This document shows, in pieces, positions 1 to 8,736 of a stretch of DNA of 64,000 nt. This stretch comes from JABMPR01 sp964508765 (GTDB taxonomy: Bacteria > Fidelibacterota > UBA8477 > JABMPR01), in assembly GCA_964508765.1 (NCBI GenBank), contig CAZDVD010000008.1, positions 42,770 to 106,769 of the forward strand, written 5' to 3'. The notes under the pieces were generated by a model. That model did no database searches and was not told the origin of the DNA. It saw only the letters and a list, made by a program, of their open reading frames with translations. The position numbers were made by a program, and so were the translations under genes. Position 1 is the first letter of the stretch. The number at the start of each line of letters is the position of its first letter.

Positions 1-1443
1 GTGCTGTAGGTCCTGGGTTAACAACCCCTTCTGCACAAATTGGCGTGAAAGATAGAACCATTGTACTTTTGATAAATTCTTCCCAATGCCGTATGTAGAT
101 AGACTCTGATGAGCAAATTTTTTCACCTTTTTTGATTTTGAGCCTCGTAGAATATCAATTATATGACCGGCTCCAAACATTTCCCCGCTATGTTTTATGC
201 AGGATAAAAATTGCTGGGCAGGAATGGTTACATCAACAGCAGTTTGGTGTTCCGTTAAACAATTGTCACACATGCCACATTTGGGCTCATTGTAGTCTTC
301 TCCAAAGTAGTTCAATAAGGGAATCCGTCGACAAGCCTCGGTCTCAGCCAGACCAACCAGAGCGTTGAGTTGGGTGGAGGCAATAATTTGTTCGGTCTCG
401 TGCTTTTGTTGGATGAAGAATTTAATTTTTCGAATATCACCATAGCTAAAAAGAAACAAGCAATCTGCCCGAAGACCATCTCTGCCTGCCCGACCGATTT
501 GTTGATAGTAACTTTCAATATTGTTGGGCAGGTCGAAATGCAGAATAAAGCGGACATTCGGCTTATTGATTCCCATCCCAAAGGCAATAGTTGCTACCAT
601 GATTTGAGTGTCATCATTGATAAAGCTGAGTTGATTCTGTTGCCGTACATCAGTGGGGAGCCCAGCATGGTAAGGTTTTACTGAATATCCTTCTTCCTCA
701 AGAAATTCAGCCATATCATCGACTTGTTTACGGGATAGACAGTAAATGATTCCTGATTGATCTGGGAATTTAGCCAGAAAATTGAGGGTTTGCTGGGCAG
801 GCTGTGATTTTTGTTTTATTTCAAGAAAGAGGTTTTCCCGATTAAAACTGGCCACAAAGCTGGACGACTCCTCAAACTGAAGTGATTTTTGAATGTCCTG
901 CTGGACCCGCTGTGTGGCAGTCGCCGTAAGTGCAAGGCATACAGACTCAGGGAAACGTTTTCTCAGCTGTGTAAGTTGTCGATATTCGGGGCGAAAGTCA
1001 TGTCCCCATTCGCTGATGCAGTGAGCTTCATCTATGGTAAAACAGGACACTTTTTGGGCGGCTAATAAAGCCAGTGTTTTCTCCATTAATAAAGTTTCAG
1101 GTGCTAAGTAGAGCAAGCGCACTTTGTTTTGGCGGACGAGTTGAACATTCTCCTGATATTTTGCAGCAGATAAAGAACTGTTTAGCATGACGGCTTGGAT
1201 GCCAAATGCCTCAAGCTGTTTTACCTGATCATCCATCAACGAAATCAGGGGAGAGACGACGATGGTCAATCCTTCAAACAGGAGAGCCGGAATCTGGTAG
1301 CAGAGAGATTTTCCTCCACCTGTGGGCATGATACACAGTGTGTCACGATTATTGAGTACGTTTTGAATCACCTCTTTTTGTAGAGGACGGAAATTATCAT
1401 ATCCAAAAATATCTTTAAGTATTGTTTGGGCTTGCTCAATCAT
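1..1443 (-). CDS. recQ: ATP-dependent DNA helicase RecQ (3' end cut by window edge)
   Basis: Superfamily 2 3'-5' DNA helicase that unwinds recombination and repair intermediates. The reading frame is open from the ATG at 1443 to the window edge (481 codons), so the C terminus is missing. Visible in order: Walker A PTGGGKS (K45), the DEAH box followed by CISEWGHDFRP (D138), motif VI QQIGRAGRDG, the RecQ zinc-binding cysteines (EACRR...PKCGMCDNC), then the start of the RQC winged helix (YGIGKNLSKVQW) near the edge. Whether an HRDC domain follows cannot be seen. It is transcribed away from the repeat-filled gap at 1444-1941. Family assignment is secure from the motifs; the role is established family knowledge. 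Confidence 0.95.
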   Translation of the reverse strand, partial: MIEQAQTILKDIFGYDNFRPLQKEVIQNVLNNRDTLCIMPTGGGKSLCYQIPALLFEGLTIVVSPLISLMDDQVKQLEAFGIQAVMLNSSLSAAKYQENVQLVRQNKVRLLYLAPETLLMEKTLALLAAQKVSCFTIDEAHCISEWGHDFRPEYRQLTQLRKRFPESVCLALTATATQRVQQDIQKSLQFEESSSFVASFNRENLFLEIKQKSQPAQQTLNFLAKFPDQSGIIYCLSRKQVDDMAEFLEEEGYSVKPYHAGLPTDVRQQNQLSFINDDTQIMVATIAFGMGINKPNVRFILHFDLPNNIESYYQQIGRAGRDGLRADCLFLFSYGDIRKIKFFIQQKHETEQIIASTQLNALVGLAETEACRRIPLLNYFGEDYNEPKCGMCDNCLTEHQTAVDVTIPAQQFLSCIKHSGEMFGAGHIIDILRGSKSKKVKKFAHQSLSTYGIGKNLSKVQWFYLSRQFVQKGLLTQDLQH

Positions 1444-1655
1444 AGTAAGTCACGACTCGGAGGAACGGTTTTTGTCCAAATGCAAAAATTTAATTTGTGA
1501 TTCATGTTTATATCCAATTGTTGGAGGGTTAGGCAAGAATGTATTAAAGAAGCTGGGCGTTTCACAGGCTAAAAAGTATCGGTCGATACGGTTGGGGAAA
1601 ATGAACGTCTTCTCGTTCTCATGAGGTGGCTTTTTTGTTTTTAGGGAATTCTGCA

Positions 1656-1707
1656 CACTGAGCTTGCCTGTCTTGCCGTAGCCAGTTGGCGTAGGCAGGT
1701 CGAAGCG
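1656..1707. repeat. Intergenic repeat with a 33-bp palindromic insert
   Basis: The host repeat reads CACTGAGCTTG then TCGAAGCG, and is split by an insert at 1667-1699 that starts CCTGTCTTGCCGTAG and ends GGCGTAGGCAGG. The insert's ends are complementary, so it folds as a hairpin. A related 30-bp insert lies at 1871-1900. The gap 1444-1941 otherwise holds only low-complexity short frames, which I do not regard as genes. Confidence 0.65.
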
Positions 1708-1802
1708 TTCTCGAAGCATGACAGTTTGTCTATAACCCTTCGAGAGCCTCCAGTCTACGTTGGTTAGCTTCGACTTGGCACGCAGGAAGACAAACCTTAA
1801 AA

Positions 1803-1928
1803 GTCATCGCGAGCGATTGAAAAGCGCGTGGCGATCTCGGTTCCTCTGCTGCCCAAGGATTTGGAGATTGTCCGCCTACGCTAAAGCTACGGCGGACAGG
1901 CCTTGTCCCTTGCGTTCCTCGCAATGAC
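1803..1928. repeat. Long imperfect inverted repeat (GTCATYGCGAG family) with nested 30-bp palindrome
   Basis: The outer ends are GTCATCGCGAG at 1803 and CTCGCAATGAC ending at 1928, which are inverted copies differing at one base. Inner arms GCGATCTC and GAGATTG also pair. One arm is interrupted at 1871-1900 by a 30-bp palindrome (starts TCCGCCTACG, ends GGCGGACAGG) related to the insert at 1667-1699. The whole looks like a non-coding mobile or structural repeat between recQ and aconitase, which are transcribed in the same direction; it could act on mRNA between them. Confidence 0.7.
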
Positions 1929-1941
1929 TATTAGGAAATAT

Positions 1942-4620
1942 CTAATCCAACAACGACCGCATCACATACTGGAGGATACCACCATGACGATAGTATTCCA
2001 GCTCATTGGGTGTATCGATCCTGGTCAGTGCAAAAAATGAAAACTCACTTCCATCTGTTCGGGTGCATTTCACTTCCAGTTCCTTACCGGGTTTTAGTCC
2101 TTCAGCGATCCCGGCGATCGAGAAGGTTTCTTCACCGGTTAGTCCCAGACTGACCCTACCTTCTCCCTCTTTGAATTGCAATGGTAAGACACCCATGCCG
2201 ATGAGGTTGCTGCGGTGGATACGTTCAAAACTTTCAGCAACAACGGCTTTGACACCGAGAAGATAGGTTCCTTTGGCAGCCCAGTCGCGACTGGAGCCTG
2301 TCCCATATTCTTTCCCGGCAATAACTACCAGAGAAGTGCCCTCAGCTTTGTAAGCCATGGCGCCATCATAAATTGTGGTGACCTCACCTTCAGGAAGCTT
2401 TTTGGTAAAGCCGCCCTCAGTTCCAGGGGCGAGGAGATTTCGGAGACGAATATTGGCAAAAGTCCCCCGCATCATGACTTCATGATTTCCACGACGACTA
2501 CCATAAGAGTTAAAGTCCTTCTTCTCTGTACCATGGGCAATGAGGTATTTACCCGCTGGTGAATCGGCGCTGAAAGCACCTGCTGGTGAGATGTGATCTG
2601 TGGTGACGGAATCACCTAGAAGTGCCAGAGCGCGGGCATCAGTGATATCACAGAGTACACCATGTTCAGGTGTCATCCCCTCAAAGAAGGAAGGTTTGCG
2701 GATATAGGTTGAATCTGCCTCCCAATCGAAGGTGTTACCCTCAGGAATAGTCAGACCCTTCCAGGCAGCATCTCCACTGAAGACATCAGCATATTTACTG
2801 ATAAACTGCTCGGGCTTAACAGCTTGAGCGACCGCTTCAGCAATTTCAGTTGAAGTAGGCCAGATGTCTTTCAGGAATACATCATTACCATCTTTATCCT
2901 GACCAAGTGGCTCAGTAGCCAGATCAATATTCATAGTACCAGCCAGAGCATAAGCTACTACCAGTGGGGGGGAGGCCAGATAATTGGCTTTTACATGGGG
3001 ATTGACGCGTCCTTCAAAATTTCGGTTACCAGATAGTACTGATGTGACAACCAGGTCGCCAGCTTCCACTGCAGAAGCGATAGGTGCATCAAGGGGGCCA
3101 CTATTTCCAATACAGGTCGTACATCCATACCCTACCAGGTTGAATTTGAGTTTATCCAGATAGGGAGTGAGACCACCTGATTCCAAATAATCGGTGACGA
3201 CTTTGGATCCAGGTGCAAGGCTGGGTTTGACCCAGGGTTTAATATCCAGACCACGTTCCACCGCTTTTTTTGCTACAAGCCCAGCACCCACCATGACACT
3301 TGGGTTGGACGTATTGGTACAAGATGTAATGGCGGCTATAACTACATCTCCATCTTTTAATTGATAGTCACTTCCATCAACATCTGAGGCACCCTTGCTT
3401 GATCCTTTGAGGACTTCAAGATCTTTCACCCATGTGGCTTTGGAATTTGCTAGTTCGATACGATCCTGAGGTCGTTTGGGTCCAGAGATGGAGGGCACGA
3501 CGGTATCCATAACCAGTTCAAGATTGGCTGAGTAAACGGCATGATCTACACCGACTTCATAAAACATTCCCTGAGCTTTGGTATAGGCTTCTACGAGAGC
3601 GACCTGTTCAGCATCACGACCACTAAATTTCAGGTAATTGATTGTAGCTACGTTGACAGGGAAGTAACCCATGGTAGCGCCATATTCAGGAGCCATGTTG
3701 GCGATGGTAGCCTGGTCTTCCAGACTGAGGTTGGCAATACCTTCACCATAAAATTCCACAAATTTTCCAACCACACCGGCTTCACGAAGCATCTGCACTA
3801 CAGTGAGTACCAGATCAGTGGCGGTGGTGCCTTCAGCCATTTTGCCAGTTAGTTTGAATCCCACAACCTGAGGGATAAGCATGGAAATAGGTTGTCCAAG
3901 CATGACAGCTTCAGCTTCAATACCACCCACACCCCAACCCAGGACACCCAGTCCGTTGATCATGGTGGTATGCGAGTCAGTACCTACCAGAGAGTCAGGA
4001 TAAATTTGAACGCCATTTTCGGTTTCTTTTTTGAAGACGACCTGTGCTAAGTATTCCAAGTTGATCTGATGAATGATTCCCGTGTCTGGTGGAACTACTC
4101 GGAAGTTCTCGAAAGCCTCTTGTCCCCAGCGCAAAAATCCATACCGTTCACGGTTGCGTTCCATTTCGATGGTGGCATTGTCAGCAAAAGCCCCGAGACT
4201 TCCAAATTTGTCCACTTGTACGGAATGGTCGATGACCAGATCTGCAGGTTGGAGGGGGTTTATTTTTTCAGGATTGCCACCCAGATCAGCTATGGTATCC
4301 CGCATAACTGCCAGATCAACTACAGCTGGAACACCCGTAAAATCCTGTAAAAGGACTCGACTGGGTCTTAATTGGATTTCATGAGATGGTATTTGATTGG
4401 CGTCCCAGTTTAAAACAGCTTCCACATCAGAGGATGTTACTGTGATGTCATCTTCGAAGCGAAGCATGTTTTCCAATAGAACTTTGTGGGCGATGGGAAG
4501 CGTACTTAACTTTTGCTCTGCATTAAGCTTAGAGAGATCGAAGTACTCATATTCCTGACCATTGAGGATCAGGGTTGATCTGGTCTTAAAACTATCTAAT
4601 GATTTTGAATTGCTAGCCAT
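1942..4620 (-). CDS. acnA: Aconitate hydratase (AcnA/IRP1 type)
   Basis: Isomerises citrate and isocitrate through cis-aconitate in the cytoplasmic TCA cycle. The 892 residues match the usual length of AcnA. The three [4Fe-4S] cysteine ligands are present: C434 in ITSCTNTSN, and C500 and C503 in GYGCTTCIGNSG. The C-terminal swivel domain carries GTGSSRDWAAKG with the active-site Ser-Arg. The start ATG at 4620 is preceded by a GGAG-like site (aggagccccc on the minus strand). The gene stands alone, divergent from the symporter gene at 4879 across a 258-bp gap that probably holds both promoters. It complements KorAB, fumarase and Sdh/Frd elsewhere in the window. Confidence 0.97.
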   Translation of the reverse strand: MASNSKSLDSFKTRSTLILNGQEYEYFDLSKLNAEQKLSTLPIAHKVLLENMLRFEDDITVTSSDVEAVLNWDANQIPSHEIQLRPSRVLLQDFTGVPAVVDLAVMRDTIADLGGNPEKINPLQPADLVIDHSVQVDKFGSLGAFADNATIEMERNRERYGFLRWGQEAFENFRVVPPDTGIIHQINLEYLAQVVFKKETENGVQIYPDSLVGTDSHTTMINGLGVLGWGVGGIEAEAVMLGQPISMLIPQVVGFKLTGKMAEGTTATDLVLTVVQMLREAGVVGKFVEFYGEGIANLSLEDQATIANMAPEYGATMGYFPVNVATINYLKFSGRDAEQVALVEAYTKAQGMFYEVGVDHAVYSANLELVMDTVVPSISGPKRPQDRIELANSKATWVKDLEVLKGSSKGASDVDGSDYQLKDGDVVIAAITSCTNTSNPSVMVGAGLVAKKAVERGLDIKPWVKPSLAPGSKVVTDYLESGGLTPYLDKLKFNLVGYGCTTCIGNSGPLDAPIASAVEAGDLVVTSVLSGNRNFEGRVNPHVKANYLASPPLVVAYALAGTMNIDLATEPLGQDKDGNDVFLKDIWPTSTEIAEAVAQAVKPEQFISKYADVFSGDAAWKGLTIPEGNTFDWEADSTYIRKPSFFEGMTPEHGVLCDITDARALALLGDSVTTDHISPAGAFSADSPAGKYLIAHGTEKKDFNSYGSRRGNHEVMMRGTFANIRLRNLLAPGTEGGFTKKLPEGEVTTIYDGAMAYKAEGTSLVVIAGKEYGTGSSRDWAAKGTYLLGVKAVVAESFERIHRSNLIGMGVLPLQFKEGEGRVSLGLTGEETFSIAGIAEGLKPGKELEVKCTRTDGSEFSFFALTRIDTPNELEYYRHGGILQYVMRSLLD

Positions 4621-4878
4621 GGGGGCTCCTGAAATTTATTGGGTTGCTCTAAAGATGCTATGTAAGGGATTGGTATATCTTATCATGCTAAACACCTTAC
4701 AAACTAAGATTTTGCTTGCCAAAATCAATCGTCATCAGAAGCGGACACTGTGAAAGCATTGGTTTTCACAATAATATTCATGCATACCTTTATTCTCCCT
4801 TATGAATGGTTTTAATTTACATGATTTAAGACCATATTTCAGCCTTCATGCTCGAAACAGGAAAACAGGACCGTTGAA

Positions 4879-6279
4879 TTGACTATTTACATCGATGTGT
4901 TGTTCTGGATACGTCAGAAAAAATGGCTACTCATTGCCCTTGTGTATGGCATGTTTATGCATCACTTTGTGACACCCCCACCTGATTTAACCCCAGCAGC
5001 TTTTGATGCGCTTATCATCATCTCAATGGCACTGATCCTCATTATCACTGAACCGCTTCCTCTCCCAGCCATCGCCATGTTTATGCTGTTCATGCAGGTA
5101 GTTCTTAGGATAGATACAGCCAATAATGTGGCCTCATCCTTTATGAATGATGCTGTGTTTTTTATCATGGGTTCGCTCATGTTGGCTGTGGCTATTGTGA
5201 GTCAGGGGCTGGATAAACGATTGGCCCTGGGGATTATCACTCTGACAGGAAATAAAACCTGGCGGATTGTTGCCGGATTCACAGCAATCTCAGCTATTCT
5301 GGCTTCATTTATCGGCGAACATACTGTAGCTGCCATGATGATGCCTGTAGGGCTTACGCTTGTCAGATATGCCCATAAAGATCCCAGGAAGGTAGCCGGG
5401 CTCACCGCAGCCCTGCTCTTTTCCATTGCCTATGGAGCAACGATTGGATCCATTGGAACGCCCTCTGGTGGCGGACGCAATGTCATCATGATGAATTACT
5501 GGGCTGAGTTTGGAGCCGGATCTGTGACCTATCTGGAGTGGATCAAGTATGTTTACCCCATGGTATTGTTTCAAATACCCTTCACGGTTTTCATTCTACT
5601 CTGGACCTTTAAACCAGAGCAGAAGAATCTGGATAGCGCGGTACGTAAACTGGTGGTCGATGTGGCGCGAGCTGGCAAGATTAAAGGTCGTGAATGGCTA
5701 GCCATTATTCTTTTTATTCTGGTGTTTCTGGGATGGGTATTTCTCAGTGAAGATTTTGGGCTTGGGATCATCGCACTCCTCGGCGTTTTTCTGTATCTGT
5801 CATTTGGTTTGGTGGAATGGCAGGAGCTCAATCGGAAAACCAACTGGGGTGTTATTCTTCTATTTGGTTCAGCCATTTCAATTGGTATCCAGATGAATGA
5901 AACCGGTGCTGCCCAATGGATAGCCCAGGTGATTATTACTCATCTGGGAAAGGTCATCGATAACCCGGCAATTTTACAGGGAAGTGTTTCTGTCCTCCTC
6001 ACTGGGGTCATGTCAAATATTCTAAGTAGCTCTGCAACCGTGGCTGTGGTTGGTCCGATTGTACTGGACCTGGGGGGTGATCAAATTCTCATTGGATATG
6101 CCACAGCAATTGCCTCTGCCTTTGGCTACTTCACGGCGGTAGCAGCACCAGCTTGTACCATTATCTATTCCAGTGGGTTGGTGAAATCCAAAGACTTTCT
6201 ACGAGCAGGTTGGAAAATGGGTGTTTTATCCCTTGTTAGCTTGCTTGGTTTATCCTTAATATGGTGGCCGTTATTATGA
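4879..6279 (+). CDS. SLC13/DASS family sodium:anion (dicarboxylate or sulfate) symporter, copy 1
   Basis: Inner-membrane transporter of the divalent anion:Na+ symporter family, 466 residues with about a dozen hydrophobic segments. The two family signatures are visible: GTPSGGGRN in the first half, and SSSATVAVVGP with PACTIIYSSG in the second. The substrate is not readable from sequence; C4-dicarboxylates or sulfate are likely. The start is a TTG at 4879 following AAACAGGACC. It overlaps the next gene by ATGA, so translation is probably coupled. The product is highly similar to that of the gene at 7210, with long identical stretches, pointing to tandem duplication. Confidence 0.9.
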   Translation: MTIYIDVLFWIRQKKWLLIALVYGMFMHHFVTPPPDLTPAAFDALIIISMALILIITEPLPLPAIAMFMLFMQVVLRIDTANNVASSFMNDAVFFIMGSLMLAVAIVSQGLDKRLALGIITLTGNKTWRIVAGFTAISAILASFIGEHTVAAMMMPVGLTLVRYAHKDPRKVAGLTAALLFSIAYGATIGSIGTPSGGGRNVIMMNYWAEFGAGSVTYLEWIKYVYPMVLFQIPFTVFILLWTFKPEQKNLDSAVRKLVVDVARAGKIKGREWLAIILFILVFLGWVFLSEDFGLGIIALLGVFLYLSFGLVEWQELNRKTNWGVILLFGSAISIGIQMNETGAAQWIAQVIITHLGKVIDNPAILQGSVSVLLTGVMSNILSSSATVAVVGPIVLDLGGDQILIGYATAIASAFGYFTAVAAPACTIIYSSGLVKSKDFLRAGWKMGVLSLVSLLGLSLIWWPLL

Positions 6280-7196
6280 CAAAAAAGAAAACTCCATTCG
6301 ATCCGAAATCCCTCAAGTTTCTCACTGCAGTGAGTAGTGCAGAATACTCTAAACCTACTTTGAAGATGGGCGCACTGATTGCCTCCGTTTTTGATGCCAG
6401 TCATGGTGTGGTCTATGTTGGCGGAAAAGCCAGTGAATTTCATGGTAGCTCGGTGAATTTGACTCGACAGAATCTGGATAATTGGAATATCATTCATCCT
6501 GGTCTGGAAGTCTTGGAGTGGGCTCTGGATGAGCTAAAAAAAATGTCTCCTGATAACAAAGATCTGGCCAAAATTCAGTTCAATTCGGATCATGTCTATG
6601 AAGAAGACGGGCGTGTCCGAGTCATGTTACCTGATGATAAGGGCTGCCGCATAGAGCTGGTTTTACGAGAAGGTGAGTTGGTTGATCAATTAAGGAAGGA
6701 AATACAGTTAGAAGGTTATGATCTAGCTATTATAGGAGGGAGTCAGAACAAACGCTATCTCGCACACTCCATCCTCCAATACTTGCCATCCTCTGTTTTC
6801 GTGCTCCAAAAATTTAATCCACGCAAGAAATATAAACTTCTACTCCTGGTTGATGATTCCAAGGCTACTGACAAATCTATAGAGTGGGGTGCCTTGATTG
6901 CCGAAAAATTGGGATGGCCTGTTCAAACACTTACTGTTTCCAAAACCAAACGTTTTGGAGCGGGATATCAAGGTGCTGCTGATAAGGCAAAAGCATACTT
7001 TGATGCCAAGGGTATTGAGATCGAACAATTTTTCCTCACCGGTGATCCCGTGAGAACTTTTGTTGAGTTTGCAGGAGATAATCACTTTGTGATCATGGGT
7101 GCCTCAACCCTTAATCCCGTAAAACAATTATTGTTTGGCAGTAAACCCATTCAGACTCTCAAAAAGACTGATGTTCCCATCCTGATCATCCGATAG
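6276..7196 (+). CDS. Tandem universal stress protein (UspA) domain protein
   Basis: Two Usp folds in one chain, about 306 residues. The second domain ends with the nucleotide-binding signature (VIMGASTLNPVKQLLFGS and a terminal VPILIIR); the first is more divergent (YDLAIIGGSQNKR). I place the start at 6276, not at the longer in-frame ATG at 6261, because 6276 forms an ATGA overlap with the stop of the upstream symporter. Usp proteins bind ATP or AMP and often accompany transporters; lying between two paralogous symporters and coupled to the first, it is plausibly a regulator of anion uptake. That role is inferred. Confidence 0.88.
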   Translation: MTKKKTPFDPKSLKFLTAVSSAEYSKPTLKMGALIASVFDASHGVVYVGGKASEFHGSSVNLTRQNLDNWNIIHPGLEVLEWALDELKKMSPDNKDLAKIQFNSDHVYEEDGRVRVMLPDDKGCRIELVLREGELVDQLRKEIQLEGYDLAIIGGSQNKRYLAHSILQYLPSSVFVLQKFNPRKKYKLLLLVDDSKATDKSIEWGALIAEKLGWPVQTLTVSKTKRFGAGYQGAADKAKAYFDAKGIEIEQFFLTGDPVRTFVEFAGDNHFVIMGASTLNPVKQLLFGSKPIQTLKKTDVPILIIR

Positions 7197-7209
7197 CCGG
7201 ACTGTTCTA

Positions 7210-8613
7210 ATGCATATCTCCGCTGACATGCTGTTCTGGATCCAACAGAAACGTTGGCTTCTGATTGCCCTGGCTTTGGGGGCTATCCTCTACTTTTTTG
7301 TACCACATCCACAATCTCTTGGACAGGATGGATATCATATTCTCATCATCATAGTGATGACTCTTATTCTCATTCTGAAGGAACCCATCCCCCTGCCTGC
7401 CATTGCCCTCCAATTAGTTTTCTGGCAAGTGATTATCGGGGGGAGCACGGCCAATGAGGTAGGTAGTTATTTTATGAATGACGCTGTTTTCTTTATCATG
7501 GGTTCATTGATGTTGGCTGTAGCCATTGTGAGTCAGGGTCTGGACAAACGTTTGGCCCTGGGGATCATCCGTATCACTGGCAATAAAACCTGGCGCATCG
7601 TTGCTGGTTTTACTGCAATTTCGGCCATCCTTTCAAGTTTTGTCGGTCCCCATATGGTAACTGCCATGATGCTACCCGTCGCCTTAACTCTGATCAGATA
7701 TACTCCCCCAAAGTCTTCTTCAAATACTGGACTCATTGCCGCTTTACTCTTTTCAATTGCGTACGGTGCTACTATTGGATCCATCGGAACACCATCTGGT
7801 GGTGGACGCAATGTGATCATGATGAATTACTGGGCTGAATTTGGTTCAGGCAGCTTGAGCTATATCGAATGGATGAAATTGGTTTATCCCATGGTACTGA
7901 TCGAGATTCCCATCACCTCTTTTATCATCCTGAAAACCTTTCCACCAGAACTGAAAGTTCTGGATACTGCCGTTCGTCGACTTTCAGTGGAAGTTGCTCA
8001 TGCTGGCAGGATGTCAGGGAAAGAAATCTTTTCTCTCGTTCTGTTTGCAGCAGTTCTGTATGGTTGGATTGTCTGGAGCGAGGATTTCGGACTTGGAAGT
8101 ATAGCACTCATGGGAATTTTCCTCTATTTAACCTTCGGTCTGGTTTCGTGGAAGGACCTTAGCCGCGGTGTGAATTGGGGTGTTATTCTCCTCTTTGGGG
8201 CTACCATTTCTATAGGTGTCCAAATGAAAAATACTGGGGGTGCGGCATGGTTGGCAGAGGGCAGTGTCCATTTCCTTCAGAATATTATACCCAATATTGA
8301 TGCCTTGAGAGCGGTCGTTTCAGTGGCTTTGAGTGGCGTTTTGTCCAATCTCCTCAGTAGCTCCGCTACCGTGGCAGTTGTGGGACCTGTTGTTCTGAAT
8401 CTGGGAGGCGATCCCATTCTTTTGGGTCTCGCATCAGTCATCTCTTCAGCCTTCGGATATTTCACAGCTGTAGCGGCACCTGCTTGTACTATCATTTATT
8501 CCAGTGGTCTGGTTAAAGCGCCGGATTTTCTTAGGGCTGGCTGGAAAATGGCTATTATGTCAGTGGCCTCTCTGGCTTTGATTGGACTGGTATGGTGGCC
8601 ACTTTTCCGCTAG
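7210..8613 (+). CDS. SLC13/DASS family sodium:anion symporter, copy 2
   Basis: Paralogue of the gene at 4879 with the same length (467 residues) and the same signatures: FMNDAVFFIMGSLML, GTPSGGGRNVIMMNYWAEFG, SSSATVAVVGP and PACTIIYSSG. The N-terminal 90 residues are the most diverged part. It starts 13 bp after the Usp gene and is probably the third gene of a symporter-Usp-symporter operon. The pair might handle different anions or form a heterodimer, since structurally known DASS transporters are dimers; both ideas are inference. Confidence 0.9.
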   Translation: MHISADMLFWIQQKRWLLIALALGAILYFFVPHPQSLGQDGYHILIIIVMTLILILKEPIPLPAIALQLVFWQVIIGGSTANEVGSYFMNDAVFFIMGSLMLAVAIVSQGLDKRLALGIIRITGNKTWRIVAGFTAISAILSSFVGPHMVTAMMLPVALTLIRYTPPKSSSNTGLIAALLFSIAYGATIGSIGTPSGGGRNVIMMNYWAEFGSGSLSYIEWMKLVYPMVLIEIPITSFIILKTFPPELKVLDTAVRRLSVEVAHAGRMSGKEIFSLVLFAAVLYGWIVWSEDFGLGSIALMGIFLYLTFGLVSWKDLSRGVNWGVILLFGATISIGVQMKNTGGAAWLAEGSVHFLQNIIPNIDALRAVVSVALSGVLSNLLSSSATVAVVGPVVLNLGGDPILLGLASVISSAFGYFTAVAAPACTIIYSSGLVKAPDFLRAGWKMAIMSVASLALIGLVWWPLFR

Positions 8614-8736
8614 GATGATCCCTCTCGACCAGGAATAATGGATCGAATTACCAGATAATACTGAAAATCCTTTTTATTTTTCAGTCCTGCTGCTTATTCT
8701 ATTCCCATCAAAAATTTATAGAACAAAGGGGTTGAT

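Noticed and set aside
1450..1924. Two minus-strand frames of 89 and 64 codons between recQ and acnA
   Set aside because: They cross the palindromic repeats, lack ribosome sites and show no domain; treated as repeat DNA.
2006..4384. Several open frames antisense to aconitase (up to 115 codons)
   Set aside because: Shadows of a strongly conserved gene; their residues show no independent motif.
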